Assembly (NCBI GenBank): GCA_964016875.1
Contig: OZ024730.1
Span: forward strand, 45,834,943 to 45,898,942
Length of the DNA: 64,000 nucleotides
Direction: 5' to 3'
DNA from: Fallopia convolvulus
Lineage: Eukaryota; Streptophyta; Magnoliopsida; Caryophyllales; Polygonaceae
Position numbers and translations under genes: made by a program. Shown here piece by piece: positions 1 through 12,534 of this stretch. A model generated the notes under the pieces. The model worked only from the letters and a program-made list of their open reading frames with translations. It ran no database searches and was not told where the DNA came from. The number at the start of each line of letters is the position of its first letter. The first letter of the stretch is position 1.

Positions 1-463
1 TGAAGTGAAGCCAGTCGCACCTTCATTTCTGGTGCGGTCCCGTCGAGAATAAAAAATTGCTCACACCTATAGATCCACTCATTCAGCATAGATCCATCGA
101 ATTTAGGGAATTCGACTTTAGCAATCTGAGTTGCGAGCCCCCCCCCCCCCCCCCCGGGTAACCAGTACCACCAAAATTGATGATCGGTTGCCGATTTAGC
201 ATTCCATCGGTCAAATCTGGAGGATCGGGTGGTCTGACCTGTGAATTAGCGCCAACTGTGGAGGACGCACCAGGTTCCATGGATCGCAGCTCTGGCTGGG
301 CAGGTTGATTGACTTTCTGGGCGAGAAGCATAATCGCCTCCTTCATCTCGGTCAGGTTAGCTTGTAGCTCGCCCTGTGACATCATGAGCTTCTCAAGCAC
401 AACTTCGTGTTTGTCAGCCTTGCTAATCAGGTCCAGGATCGTCTCCTTGCGTGTTTCCACCAT
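1..463 (-). pseudogene. Ty3-type retrotransposon gag, 5' part, cut by window edge and frameshifted
   Basis: Gag-like polyprotein start, read leftward from an ATG at 463 (MVETRKETILDL...). The first ~90 residues look coiled-coil/charged and are followed by a Pro-rich linker. The frame that starts at 463 stops at about 83. The typical gag capsid start (FPKFDGSMLNEW, then YRCEQFFILDG) is found in another frame at 1-115. The frame changes at a run of about 15 C at 140-154, which encodes Gly on this strand, so a homopolymer indel (real or sequencing) explains the break. The rest of the element lies outside the window. The family assignment rests on the capsid motif and the upstream PBS. Confidence 0.75.
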
Positions 464-476
464 TGTCGAAGGAGTT

Positions 477-490
477 TGCTCTGATATCAA
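477..490 (-). other. Primer binding site of the retrotransposon at the left edge
   Basis: On the minus strand TGATATCAGAGC directly follows the LTR end (...GTTACA). The canonical site complementary to the 3' end of initiator-Met tRNA is TGGTATCAGAGC, so there is one G-to-A change. It lies 14 bases upstream of the gag ATG. Confidence 0.7.
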
Positions 491-815
491 TGTAACAGTA
501 AGAATAAATCCCAATTAGAAGTTCAATAATGAACTTGAAATCAGGTGAATACCAGTCTAGAAGTCGGCTTTTGGAGAAGGGAGAAGCTAACTCGAAGATC
601 TGGGATCGGATGAGATTGATCAGTTTTGAGGATTGAGAGAGAGAAAGAGATGAAAGATAAAGAAGATTGAAATTCTGATTGATTCTCGAACAAGCCATTT
701 TGGGCTTTAAGTACAAGAGACTAAGCCAGAGCAAACCGTTTCAATAAAACATAAAGAGGCAGACCGGCACTAAACCGGATATTTTAGAAAAAGAGTTCCA
801 AGAAGAGAATAACTA
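491..815 (-). mobile_element. 5' LTR of the left-edge Ty3-type element
   Basis: Minus-strand LTR ending in ...TTACTGTTACA at 491, immediately before the primer binding site. The outer boundary is uncertain. A TGTT start lies at 751, giving a 261-bp LTR, but the element-like sequence may run to about 815. No second LTR is in the window, so the end cannot be confirmed by comparison. Confidence 0.5.
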
Positions 816-1076
816 ACTGTCGCGGGAATCAAAGAATGTTTGAAGCAACGGAAACGGAAACAAATTTTCTTTTCCAACGAACAAAACTACATGAGTCGTG
901 AAATAGGGGAAAAAAGGGAAAGAAAGAAAGAAAAAGAAAAACTTATTTAGACAAATAGTGTTGGGGTAGTTAGAAATACGAGTGCGAAGCGGGCGTGAGA
1001 GAAAGAGAGAGAGAGAGAGGAGGGTGAGAATTGATGGTGCATTTCGTTTCCCTGAAATTAGGATAAACGGAGAACG
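816..1076 (+). promoter_or_regulatory. Upstream region and 5' UTR of the TVP15-like gene
   Basis: Short gap between the LTR and the ATG at 1077. It contains a GAGA-type microsatellite (about 995-1019), common in plant 5' leaders. No clear TATA box was seen. The retrotransposon LTR ends only ~260 bp upstream of the start codon, so promoter space is very limited unless the LTR contributes. Confidence 0.4.
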
Positions 1077-4061
1077 ATGTCGAGGAAGAACGGAACCGGG
1101 GAGATTTCCCAGTCCCAACCGCCATCTCCGCCGCCGATATTGCCGAGGCGTTCGACTTCCGGCGGGAGGCTGAGGTCCAGAGGCGATCCCTTCCTGGTGG
1201 TTTGCAGGTGCTTCAGTGCCTTCACCGCCTTCACCGCCGTACTCTGCATTGCTGTGAACGTGCTTTCCGCCGTCCGATCCTTCAAGAACGGATCCGATGT
1301 ACTCCTCCATCTTATTTCTCTTTCTCATCAATCATCATTCATCAACCATCAATCTGTGTGTGTGTGATTTTTAACATTAATTATAGGTGTTTGCTTTTTG
1401 TTTCCTTGCAATTTGTAGGTATTCGACGGCATTTTCCGGTGTTACGCTGTCGTCATTGGTGTCTTCGTGGTTATGGCTGAGACAGACTGGAGTCTCATTT
1501 TCAAATTCTGGAAGGTGCTTTTAAATCTCCTACTCAAAGGCGGTAGCTTGTTTTTTCTTTTTATTTTGGAAAAAAAAAATCAAATGCAGATCAACTTTTG
1601 TAACCATTTTATTGCTCTTGAAAATTCACTGTTAATTTGAAGAAAAAAAAAGTGTAACTCATAGCTTCTCGTCATGATCGAGATGATCGTTGCTAATCTT
1701 TGGCAAAACTTACATATTTGCCTTCGTCATCTAGAATTTCACCAACTGTTACTTAAGCGGTAGCGTTCAATTAAGACATTTATGTGTCTCATTTGGACAT
1801 GGAATACTGGTGCAGTTGTATGGTTATTTTGAGAAATAAATGTTAGCTGCCTTGGGGCATTAGTCAAGCAGCTAGGACCTCAGAGTAGTAACTTCGTGTA
1901 GGAATTAAGTAAAGAAAACTTGGTAATTCATTCTATTCGAATTAATTGTAAAGAAAGGAGGTTTGTTGAACATCCTTGATTGATTAATCAGACAATATGA
2001 GATGATATGCACAAGTACTTGGTAATGAGTAGTGTAGAAGACTTTATAGAGTATAGGGATGTCCTTTGAGAGAGTTCATTCAATACCCTAAACTTTTTTG
2101 TTCAGTATTTATTTCGCAACACCCGACCCAATTTCTTTCATATCGAGAAGAAATCAGATGTCTTTGGGTTGGATTTAGGCATTGGGGTGAGTCATTAGCT
2201 CTATTTGGCCTTTACTTTGGTTTTCTCTGACCTTTTCTATGTTTCTTTGACTACTTCACTTGTGAATTCTATTGTTGCACATCAAGATGTGACTTAGTTT
2301 CAATTCCTATGCATGGATGGCATTTTGCAACTCCCGTGTAACGAGAGATAGAACTATAACTTGGATGCTTAAGGAGCTCTTTTTTAATGTGTCAGGTTTT
2401 GGAGTTTTGGGCCGGTAGAGGCATGTTACAAATCTTGTATGTATATCTCTTCTGAAAAACTCAACATACTAATTTCAAAATGCTCCACCTTGTGCAACTA
2501 TTCATTTGGTCTAAGCTCTTTATCTTGCAGGGGTAAATATGTCTGGTTTTATTGAACTAATCAACAACCTGTTTTCTTCAGTGTTGCTGTCATGACAAGA
2601 GCATATCCTGATTATTCTGGAGAAAAGAAGGTCCTTGTTCTTCTGCAAAATGTATCATGCTATATGCTGCTTGGATGTGGTGTGGTGTATGTTCTATCGG
2701 TAAGATGAAGTGGAACCTATGATCATTCTCATTTTATGTCCTTGAAACTTTGTAACTTTGTCACAGGCTATCTAAAATAGGTGATCATGGCAAGTCAAAA
2801 TATCTAATAGCACAATGTTTCTTGCTTTGCGTTGTTAAGTATTTATTTTATCAAATGGTTAGCTGCACTTCTAGGATTTAAGTCTGACTTCATTTGGCAA
2901 TCCAACTAGAATGTATGCATATTGCTTACCTTTGTCAAAACTATTTCCTTTAGTGTGATTGTATAATTGAATGTTTGGAAATGACCCTAGAGCAGTGCGA
3001 ATTTGGCAAAAAAAATAAATTTAACAGGCCAACCTGATTGACAAATGCTGATAAATTCTTGGGGCTCCTAATCATCAATCATTTATTCTGTTTTTAAACC
3101 ATTACCATAATATGCTTGTAACTTTTTGGATGCTTAATTTTTTTTATTGTAAATCAGAAAACGCTCTATTTTACATGCAATTTGGGCATTCAAATTTTGA
3201 TATTTTTAAGGTGAGCTATGGCTGCAGGGAATTCTGTGCATGGGTATTGTCAAACGTGCTCGTCAAAAGAAAGCAAGTACACGTGATCGAGCAATTAATG
3301 ATCTAGAGGTATGATGCCATTACCCTAGTTTTCCAAGTTTCTTTGATCTGATGTTGCCTTATCTTTCAACGTTTTTGTTGCAAATCAGCATCAAAAGCAT
3401 GCTGATACTTCACTGTTGATTCCTACTGCAATTCTAATTAGCTGTTCCTTTAGCGAGGTTCTTAAGCTGTCATTCTTCGCGATTTTCTCCCCTGAAACTG
3501 TGAAGCCATAAGTACAAACTAGGATAACTAAAAAAATTGGTCGCTGGTGCTTAATTCTTCAGACATGTTGCACTTATCTCATAATTTGGATTGCTTAGCT
3601 AACATTTTGACAGCTATTAAAATTTTGTCTTGGAAAATTTACTGATGTATGTATACAAACAAGCCAATTTCAAACTGTTATTGTAGCTTGAGAATTGCAC
3701 AAAGCTTCTATAGTTCACATTCAGCACCAATGTGTTGCCATTAACTGAAATAGATGGCAATATCTTCCAATAGATTCATCATAGTAGTGAAAATCTGAAA
3801 TTCTAAGTTCCCGCTCACAGAAGTATCATAGTATATCCTGAATAGGTGGAATGATCATTCATATTGAAGCAGAGCATTTTAAGTTGTTTTCGCGATGAAG
3901 CTTCTCATAAAATCTGAAATATTTTCATCTGCTTGGAGGAGGAAAACTTCCAAATTGAAATGAATGAGAAAGGGAACTCATTTTGTAGCTTTATGCAGGA
4001 GCTAGAGAGGCGGAAGCAAGAACTCGAAGCTCTGCTAATAAAACAAAGTTGTGATGAGTAG
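1077..4061 (+). CDS. TVP15/COPI-associated-like Golgi membrane protein, 6 exons
   Basis: Exons 1077-1298, 1419-1514, 2396-2436, 2582-2699, 3228-3308 and 3999-4061 join in frame, with GT-AG borders, to 206 aa. The N-terminus is a Ser/Pro/Arg-rich cytosolic tail (~45 aa). Four hydrophobic segments follow (beginning VVCRCFSAFTAFTAVLCIAV, YAVVIGVFVVMAE, GRGMLQIFVAVM and SCYMLLGCGVVYVLSGILC). The C-terminus is a Lys/Arg/Glu-rich helix (RARQKK, then ELERRKQELEALL), probably a short coiled coil. The arrangement and the FW-x-GRGMLQI motif resemble the COPI_assoc/TVP15 family of small Golgi/vesicle membrane proteins. The family call is from memory of the pattern; the exon structure is read directly. 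The exon ends match a conserved plant protein throughout, so the gene looks intact. It converges on the MDP1-like gene at 4654. Confidence 0.8.
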
Positions 4062-4653
4062 CAATAACACTTCCATTTCGGAATTACTGGAAGTGTCAAA
4101 GAGCGAGGAGAAGCTGATCTTAACATACATCTTGGAGATTTCATGTGTAAATCCCCAGCAGCATTCTTTTCTATATAGCTATTACGCGCAGAGTGTATCT
4201 GTTTTATATAAATGATGAGAAAATTTATTGTAAATCACTTGGCTAATGGCTATTTACTTCTGTTTCAATGATATAAAGGAGGCAAATGGAAAAGATTAGT
4301 GGAAGTCTCTTTCTTTATTTTATTTTTTTGGTTTTGGATATTGGAATTAAAAATAAGGATTTTGCACTTCATTGGTACACAAAATTAAGCTATAATTTAA
4401 CCTACAACATGCTTCAGCAATTGACATTGTCCCTCCAACATGCCCTTAATTAGGCCTTGTAGGAGGGTCTCTTTGATGTTGTAATGGTATTATTAACGCA
4501 ACTTCACCAATATTAATATTTCTCATATTCGTGAAACCAATGAAGCTTACAAATTGCACCCAATTCTTCACATTTTACAAGTACACGTCATATCATAAAG
4601 TGTGGTTCAATAAGCATGATGAATAGCTGTGAATAATGCGTATGAAGGGATTA
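4062..4653. other. Intergenic, between two convergent 3' ends
   Basis: 592 bp of AT-rich sequence that should hold both 3' UTRs. No gene, repeat end or RNA was recognised. Confidence 0.5.
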
Positions 4654-7254
4654 CTAAGGCTTGCTTCCAGATGATTCGGCATTCTGAGAGAACTTGGTGA
4701 GACCTTGTCGAAATGCTGCTAGATTAACCCCATCATCCACTAGAATGCTAGTCACACCCATTTTAGAAACCTGCAAGCATCAGGAAAAGGAATGCAACTA
4801 AGCTTAATATTGCTAAAAACGGATACAGGTTGTAGGAATAAGACTGGGAAATTGAATCTTCTGAAACTGGGAAATTGAAGAACTTTTACCGATTTAATAT
4901 TCCTGTCCTCGTCGTCAAAGAAAAGCATCGAGTTATAGGGAATCCTGGTCTTTTTTTGAATCTTCTGTAAGTGATCAGTCTTGTGTGTCCAACTCGAAAA
5001 GATTTCCTGCATATAGAAAGTAAGAAATCAGAAGGCTGGCCCATAGTGTGTCTGAAGGTGACGGAAAAATAACTTCTCAGTGAATCGTCATTACTTGATC
5101 CAACATAGCATACCGTTCTTTTTCCATTAGAACATACATCTCAGGTCAACTCGATCAAGGAATGAAGTCTATTTTCTTTTGTTTACTTCTAAGAAGCAAT
5201 ATCTACCGAAAACAACAAAATTAGATTTTTCCACAACAAACAGAAATGTATAAAATACAGAGGCAATAGTATAGTTATTAGTTTCCATGGAACGAGAACT
5301 ATCAGGTCTAGCACAAAATCCATGACCTATTATCACAAAGTCTGCTGCTTGCCAGCTTAAAAGACAGTACACAATTACAATTTAAGCTATACTTGACTCC
5401 ATAAATAAATATTGTCTGCTGGGGAAGTTACTGTGCATAAAAATGGAAAGAAACATTCATAAATAACTCACCTGTGCCACAAACATAGGCTGCAACTCTA
5501 ATTTATCGAGGAATGCCTTGGCTATATCTGCAGTTGGTGATCTAGAAGCAATAGCAACATCAATTCCCTTGTCCTTGAGAGCATGCAGAATGCCTTTGGC
5601 ATGAGGATACAGTGATGGCATCTCTCTTTTAGAGCGACATTCACTGCCAGGGAGAAACACACATAGTACAAGTTAATAACATTAATATGCAGTTATGCAT
5701 CACTAGTTTACAAGCATCACAGAAGCAGCAAATACAATATACCTTGAGAATAAGATGCTACTACGTTTTGTATGAGCAACACTACCTAGCAAGTCCTAGC
5801 AGGACGGGCACATAGCAGTATACATATATGTGAGAGTAGATTTTCTTCAATTGCACTAATAAATTGTGAAAGTGAGAATATTTAATCTTCTATTTAAAGC
5901 CCTTCACTTCTCTCCTTATATTCTTGAGTTTTATTTTCCCCTATTGCCATAGAGACTTTGCACCACGGCCACCTAATTGAGCAAGATTATACCATACATG
6001 CACTAGTTAAGTTAAATCAGATGAGAAGTTGAAAGGCCGTTATACATAACTTAAAACATCTATTATTCACAAAAACACCACAAAATGCCAAAAAAAATGT
6101 GACTATGTACTAGTGTGAGAGCACAATAGATAACTAAATGAACAACTTATGAGAGACCTAGGTATACACACCAAGACCTGACTCCACCTCTTATCATTAA
6201 AAGCTTCTTGAAAGCTCTTTTTATCCTTCCAAGGTTTTTCTTAAACGTCTTAACCACTTGCAAATCACTAACATGAGTAGGATAATCTGCTTCTACTATT
6301 TTATTTCAGTGTTCAAGAAAGAGTAGGAAGCTCAATACTAGTGGTTCATGGAACTTTCTGTAGCTCAGACTGGTTCTATATATTGAAGTCTATACAAAAT
6401 TGTTTATCCTCTTCTAATGTAAGCTTCCTTCTATGATTTGCTAGTACACTAGATCATGAAGAGCAAAGTAAAAAACATATGCTTGAAACCAAGACTACAA
6501 TGACAATAATAATATAGGCAAAATGTTCACATCCTCTTCAATTGAGAAAATTAATAATGAAGGGAAGTATACACCAATCATCAAATCTCCATTAATATGT
6601 AGACTATAGGAAATGCATTTTAAACAAGCAATTCAAAAACAAGATGATTACATTGGATAAGAGCCTCAGAAATCCTTGTTAAAGAAGTTCACATACAACC
6701 AAAAGGGGGAAAAGATGATACAGTGAATATCATAGCATAAGCTTCAAATAAGCACCTGGCAAACGATTCACTTTTTAGTGTTTATAGTGATTAGAATATT
6801 GGAAAAGCAGAATCAGTTACATTTGGTTAGCAAGAAGCAAGATAATAAGCATTTCGATATATTGCTGTCCGTATGAGAGAGAAGAGTCAGGTCGCAGAAG
6901 TCTCCTCCCCAATTTCCACTCCAATGGAAAAGGTCAAGGATGATAAATTTCAGCAAATTTTATCTTGTCTTTCTCAAATTTGTTACGAACAATCATTGTA
7001 CAAAATGGAACAGAATTCAGAAAAATGGAAATCATATCTAATTAGACGAAGATAAACATCAACATAAACCCTAAATTCCACCGAAAATGAAGCACGAATG
7101 AACTTTTTTCATTGCGAGGTAGAGCAGAGGAAGAAGAAAGGTACCAATAGAAAGGCCAAAGAGTATAATCGAGATCGAAGACGACTAAACGAGGGAGAAC
7201 ATGGAACAATCCCAGCATCTGAAGAGCCTGATCCTTTATCGCTGTCTCCCCCAT
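4654..7254 (-). CDS. MDP1: Magnesium-dependent phosphatase 1-like (HAD family), copy A, 4 exons
   Basis: Minus-strand exons 7254-7145, 5643-5472, 5006-4890 and 4770-4654 join in frame to 171 aa with GT-AG introns. HAD motif I is VVFDLDYTLWPF (residues ~24-35), with the DxD nucleophile and the Tyr-Thr-Leu-Trp typical of MDP-1. Motif II lies in VAIASRSPT, and motif IV is FFDDEDRNI (~125-133). Family members are Mg-dependent phosphatases acting on phosphotyrosine and/or glycated-protein phosphosugars; the plant substrate is inferred. The length is close to that of animal MDP-1 (about 176 aa). The start was chosen because copy B begins with the same MGE. Intron 1 (1,501 bp) is about 700 bp longer than in copy B, with extra sequence at roughly 5745-6475. 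Confidence 0.9.
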
Positions 7255-7813
7255 CCTCTCTCTCTCTCTCTCTCGTGTCTGTGGCCAATGCTCGAGATGC
7301 TGAAGAGCTTTTCATATATATATATATATATATTTTTTTGGTTGAAAGCTTTTCATATATATAATATGTGTGCAAATTATGCACGATGACAAGAGTTTGG
7401 GCCGTCCGTAAAATAAGGGAATTTTGGTTTGGTACCCTCAAATATTTTATTTATTTGGATGGTATCTTGAAAAAAAAAATCACGATAGTACTATTGAACT
7501 CCAGCTCGTCTTACTGAAAAGAGCCTTAAATTGACAAGTCTAAAGCTATGTTCTAGGATGGAGTAGAGTTAAGTAGCATTGAAACATTCAACCAAAAAAA
7601 AAAAGTAGCATTGAAACAACCAGCTTTACAATGAAGTGAATGAACCTTCCAAATTGCACCTGTTTTCTTCACATAACAACATAGCAGAACCTTCCAGCTT
7701 TACAAGTAAACGTCAAATCTGTATAATGAAATACATGTATTCAATCACTCATCTCATTTATAAAGGGCTTCAATAAGCATGAATAAGGGGTACATATAAT
7801 GAGCGTGAAGATA
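7255..7813. promoter_or_regulatory. Intergenic: promoter of MDP1 copy A and 3' flank of copy B
   Basis: 559 bp. A (TC)n tract (about 7257-7274) lies just before the ATG of copy A (minus strand) and a (TA)n tract at about 7315-7331. Both are simple repeats placed where the 5' UTR and core promoter should be. Nothing else was recognised. Confidence 0.4.
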
Positions 7814-9428
7814 TCACTGATGATTGCTTCCGGATGATTCGGCATTCTGCGAGAACTCGATGAGACCTTGTCGAAATGCTGCTAGATTAACCCCATCATC
7901 CACTAGGATGCTAGTCACACCCATTTTAGAAACCTGCAAGTATCAGGAAAAGTTGATAATGTACAATTGCAAATGCAGCTAAGCTTATTTTGCTTAAAAG
8001 GATACAATTATGACAGGATAAGTATGGATAAAACTGGGAAATTGAAGAACTTTTACCGATTGGATATTCCTGTCCTCGTCATCAAAGAAAAGCATGGAGT
8101 TATAGGGAATCTCGGTCGTCTTTTGAATCTTCTGAAAGTGATCAGTCTTGTGTGTCCAACTCGAAAAGATTTCCTGCATATAGGGAATAAGAGCTATCAA
8201 AGAGGCAATCATATCAACATAGCAGAACATACATATATCTCAGGCCGACGATCAATGAATGAAAACTCTTTCGTTTTGTTTTGTTCTAAGAAGCAAAATC
8301 CACTGAGTCTGAAATCAGAACGTTGATAGAAATGTAATTCACCTGTGTCACAAACATAGGCTGCACCTCTAATTTATCAAGGAATGCGTTGGCTATATCC
8401 GCAGTTGGTGATCTGGAAGCAATAGCAACATCAATACCCTTGTCCTTGAGAGCACAGAGAATGCCTTTAGCATGAGGATAAAGTGATGGCACATCTCCTT
8501 TAGAGAGACAGTCACTGCCAGGGACAAACACACATATAGTGCAAGCTGAGAACATTAATATGCAATTATATATGCATCACCAGTTTACAAGCATTACAGA
8601 AGAAGCAACTACAATATGCCTTTTAGGAAAGTAAGAAAATAAATATGAAACTTCAAGTCTATAAGAAAGTAGGAAAATGTGCTTGAAACCAATATTGTAA
8701 TGGCAATCGTAAAAGGGCTACAATGTGGAAGGCTGTTTGTTCACAACCTCTTCAATTGTAAAGATAAATCATCAAATTTTCATTAATCTGTACCTTATTG
8801 CTAATGCATTTCAAACAAGCAATTTAAAAGCAAATTCAATCATAAGAGCCTCAGAAATGCTTGTCCAAGAGTTCACATACAGCCGAAAGGGGGGAAATCA
8901 CAGGATGAAAGTCACATAAAGACCGATTCAATTTTTAGCATGTACCAAGAATCTTGTTCTATTAAAATTTGGCATCCAAATTAAATGAAAATAAAAACAG
9001 AAGAAGAGCGTAATCAGTTACATTTCGATGGATTGTTGTGTGTGTGAGAGAGAGAAGGGTCTGCTTGCACCAAAAGTCTCCATTCCAATTGATGGAAAAA
9101 GTCAAGGAAAAAATTCAGCAAAATTTACCCGGTCTGACTCAAATTTGTTGTCCATGAACTCATCAAGGTCGAGAAGCATTATACAAAAAGGAGCAGAATT
9201 CACAGCAATTGAAATTAAATCTAAGTAGACGAAGATTAACAACAAATAAAACCGAAAATTCAGCACGATTCTTCAATGTTTTTCATTGCGAGGTAGAGCA
9301 GATGAAGAAGAGAGGTACCAGTAGAAAGGCCAAAGTGTATAATCGAGATCGAAGACGACTAAACGAGGGAGGACACGGAACAATCCCAGCATCTGAAGAG
9401 CTTCATCCTTTACCATTTCCTCCCCCAT
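7814..9428 (-). CDS. MDP1: Magnesium-dependent phosphatase 1-like (HAD family), copy B, 4 exons
   Basis: Minus-strand exons 9428-9319, 8514-8343, 8173-8057 and 7933-7814 give 172 aa. Exon lengths (110, 172, 117, 120) and splice phases equal those of copy A except for three extra bases at the C-terminus, so the two are a tandem duplicate. The HAD motifs VVFDLDYTLWPF, ASRSPT and FFDDEDRNI are intact. Differences from copy A are scattered (MGEEMVKDE versus MGETAIKDQ; GLIEFSQ versus GLTKFSQ; NHQ versus KP at the end). No frameshift or lost catalytic residue is seen, so both copies look functional. Confidence 0.9.
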
Positions 9429-9840
9429 CCTCTTCTCTCTCCCTCGTGTCCAAGGCTAACTTTATATGGAACTTGGGAGCTTGCACATCTTTCCTTTATA
9501 TGTGTGGAAGTTGTCCATGATGATCATGACTTTTTATACTAACTTTTGTTCAACTAGTCCTTTATATTATGAAAGTTTCAAATAAACACATCAACTTAAC
9601 TAAATTTATTTTATTAAATACTGAGTGTTGATGTACCATGGTGGGTGAGATTCACTCTCCCAATATACAAGTGAAACTTATCAAATACTAATTAAAAATT
9701 GTTTTAAAAATAAATTCCAATTGAAAAATGTTATATATAAAACGCAACAAAAACAAATCTTTTTCATGTCTTCTTCATTTTTTTTAATTTCTTTTAATCC
9801 TTCTTTTTATTTTTTATGTATTAGAGAGCCTAAACACTAG
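9429..9840. other. Intergenic with MULE-like terminal sequence
   Basis: Holds the promoter of MDP1 copy B. At about 9510-9610 it has text resembling the inverted repeat of the MULE at 21577 (regularly spaced 'ataaacacatcaacttaactaaat' style sequence), followed by a T-rich stretch at 9770-9820. No matching right end was found, so this is at best half an element. Confidence 0.3.
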
Positions 9841-9916
9841 CAATTTAGATCTGGATCTAGATCCGGCAAACCCTAACACCAACACCTCTTTCGACCCTCG
9901 CCTCTCCAACACCTTC

Positions 9917-10282
9917 ATGCTTGCCCAAGTCGATTACATATCCAAGTTTTCTGAAGTTCAGAAAAAGAAAAAAGCCCTAATTTCTGAGAGCCTTCTCCAA
10001 AAAACGAACCAAGCAAAACCAATGACCATCCCACAACAAGAGCCCAACCAGTCCATCTCTTTGCCTTCTCCAAATATCCCACAACAGCCTGTTAGTGATG
10101 GGGGAGGTGATCAATCCACCGGTGCCAATAACGGAAATACTCCAAGTCTTCAACACCCAAAGCACAGTGTTATCAAACCACCTGATCGGTCCGAAAATAA
10201 TGAGACTTCCGTGGTTAGCCAACAGGATGAGGGTAGAACTTTTACCAATTCAAACCGAGACTCAGCCGATCATGTGCAGAGT
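9917..10282 (+). pseudogene. LINE ORF1-like remnant
   Basis: Open frame of about 122 residues rich in Gln, Asn, Ser and Pro (MLAQVDYISKFSEVQKKKK...). It is cut by the LTR element at 10283. The same frame resumes after that element at 13837 for a few codons before a stop. No zinc knuckle is visible. It is assigned to the LINE only from position and orientation. Confidence 0.45.
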
Positions 10283-11558
10283 TGACTCGGCTAAAGTCGT
10301 CGTGCCAAGATCAAAAATAAATTACCCTAAACTATAAACTAGTATAGTAAGCAAGCAAGGGATCGAACCCAAGAGAATCGGGATTCTAAACAATCAGCAG
10401 GCAACAAGACAGGGTTTTTTGGAAGTTTAAGCAAGCAAATATTATTGGGGATTAAATCAATTGAAGGAAAACAGAGTTCATTCAATCAATTCCACCTTTT
10501 TAATCATTCGATTTCTATTAATTCCCAGGTTAATTCCAATCCTTATAAAAGATTTCCGCTTGTCCACGGTCCAAGCGAAATTATGATATGACCAAGAACG
10601 CTTAATTCAAATCATGCAAAGTATTAAGGATAGAAGGATATCAAATAATACAATTAAGCTACGAGTCTCATGCATAAAATAACAATCAAACACTCTTTCT
10701 TAATTCTAGTCCACGGTCCTAGAAAAGAGTTGTTTCAAGGATAAATAAGATTGCACAGACAACAATCAAACTAATCCAAACAGTAGAATATCAATCAAAT
10801 TCAACAAGTTGCACACCAAGAGAAATCAATTGATAATCATGAAATTACACACAAGAGTTTTGATATTAACCAAGGGATAGAAAAGTTACTAGAATCTCAC
10901 AAATTCATAAAAAGACTTCCTTGATCAAATAAACTCCAAAGGGAAATTAGTTCTCCATAATACAGAAATAAAACCTAAAATATAAAAGTGTGCTGTGAAT
11001 TGTGGTAATGTGTCTGAAACACAAAACTAAACTTAAATAGTCGAAAAACAACCAAAACCTAAAGATATAATAATAGATAAATAAGATAGAATAAAACTCC
11101 GAGTCGGCGCTGGAAAACAACGACCCGCGAGCGCGGATCCAAACCTCGAGCGCGGCTCATCTTCCTCTCCTTGGCCGCGGAACCTCGACAAACCGCAAGC
11201 GCGGTTCTGACCCGCGGGCGCGGTTCCTGCTTTTGAAAGCATTATGGTGTCAACTTCGGAGGTAGTTTTGACCCACTTAGAGTTGGAATTGGAACTTGCC
11301 GTAAAACCATGAATTGTAGCTCTTCGAGCTAGCTTTCTAATGATACCAAATTCAGCTTCATCCGATCAACGTAGCTCCCGAACGATGCGTCACAAGAAAG
11401 TGGCATCAAAACAACTCCAAATCAACACTTGTCTTCAAAACTCTTGCAATTCTTCAAATCGTGTCTATTCATATTACAATTATGCTCAAAACTAACCTAA
11501 ACACACTCAAATCATACCTAAAATATAAGAGTTAACCTATACTAAATAGAGTGTATCA
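10283..11558 (-). repeat. LTR (3' LTR) of the LARD-like element
   Basis: 1,276 bp, beginning TGACTCGGCTAAAG and ending GTGTATCA on the plus strand. It is very similar to 12535-13831 throughout, apart from a few substitutions and short indels near its start. It carries several copies of a CCGCG-centre-CGCGG type motif at about 11120-11222. Confidence 0.9.
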
Positions 11559-12534
11559 AATTTCCCCATATTTAAACCTTCCTCGTCCTCGAGTAAGCTC
11601 AAAATAAATCTAACAAGAAATCCTATCAAGGTTTACAGCATAGTACAAGGGAAGACAAAAATCACTCACCTCACCAACCCGAACGCAAAATAGAGAAATA
11701 TGAGCAAAAGACATGAAATCTCAAATCACACACCTCACATATACAAGATATAGCACTCAAGCTCTAAAAAGTGTAGAGCAACCTAGGATCTACCCGAATT
11801 CTAAAGTGTAATCTTCAAACCCCAAAGTAGAATATGATCCTAAACACTCCAATTTTACCACTCATTCTACTTAGGCGCCCTTTCGGGTTTTTACCTAATC
11901 ACTCTTTTCATTTTTCTTAGGTGTGCTCACAAATACTCACATCTCTCATAAACCTCTTATTACCCCAACCTAATGCTGGTCCGGGTTACCTGCTTATTAC
12001 CTGAGCCGCCTTTCAGGTTTTCAGCTCATCCCAAGATTTTATATGCCTTTTTCTGATTTTTTATGGCTTTTTTCCTTTTTTATTTTTTATATTTTTTTAT
12101 TCAAAATTTTTTCTATACAAAACATGGAACAAAAATCCCATAAAAATAACGAAAAAATAAACTGAAATGCAACTATCTATGATAAGCGTAGCGAGTACTT
12201 CCTCTCCCATACTTAAATCCTTCATTATCCTCAATGAAGTAAAGAGAAAGGAATTAAGCATAGAAGAGGAAAATCAAAAGACTCATATACGAAAGAAGAT
12301 ATGGAAGAACTCTTCAAAGGCTTGGATGAAGAGCTCGGAAATCTCCAAATGATCCGTCGTCAGGAAAAACCGCAGGTGCGGGTCCGGAACCGCGGGCGCG
12401 GGTGGTGCTCCGATCGTGAAAATTTGGTTAGAGAACACGATCAACAAAACTGAACACGAACTCACAAACGAACTCTGAATCTCACCTTAAGCATTAATGT
12501 AGTACGAGCCTTGAAAACGAAATTTGACTCGGCT
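11559..12534. other. Non-coding internal region of the LARD-like element
   Basis: 976 bp, AT-rich, with short GC-rich pieces at 12370-12410. The longest plus-strand frame (12167-12352, 61 codons) resembles nothing known. A polypurine-tract-like sequence lies at 11559-11590 (minus strand). Confidence 0.7.
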
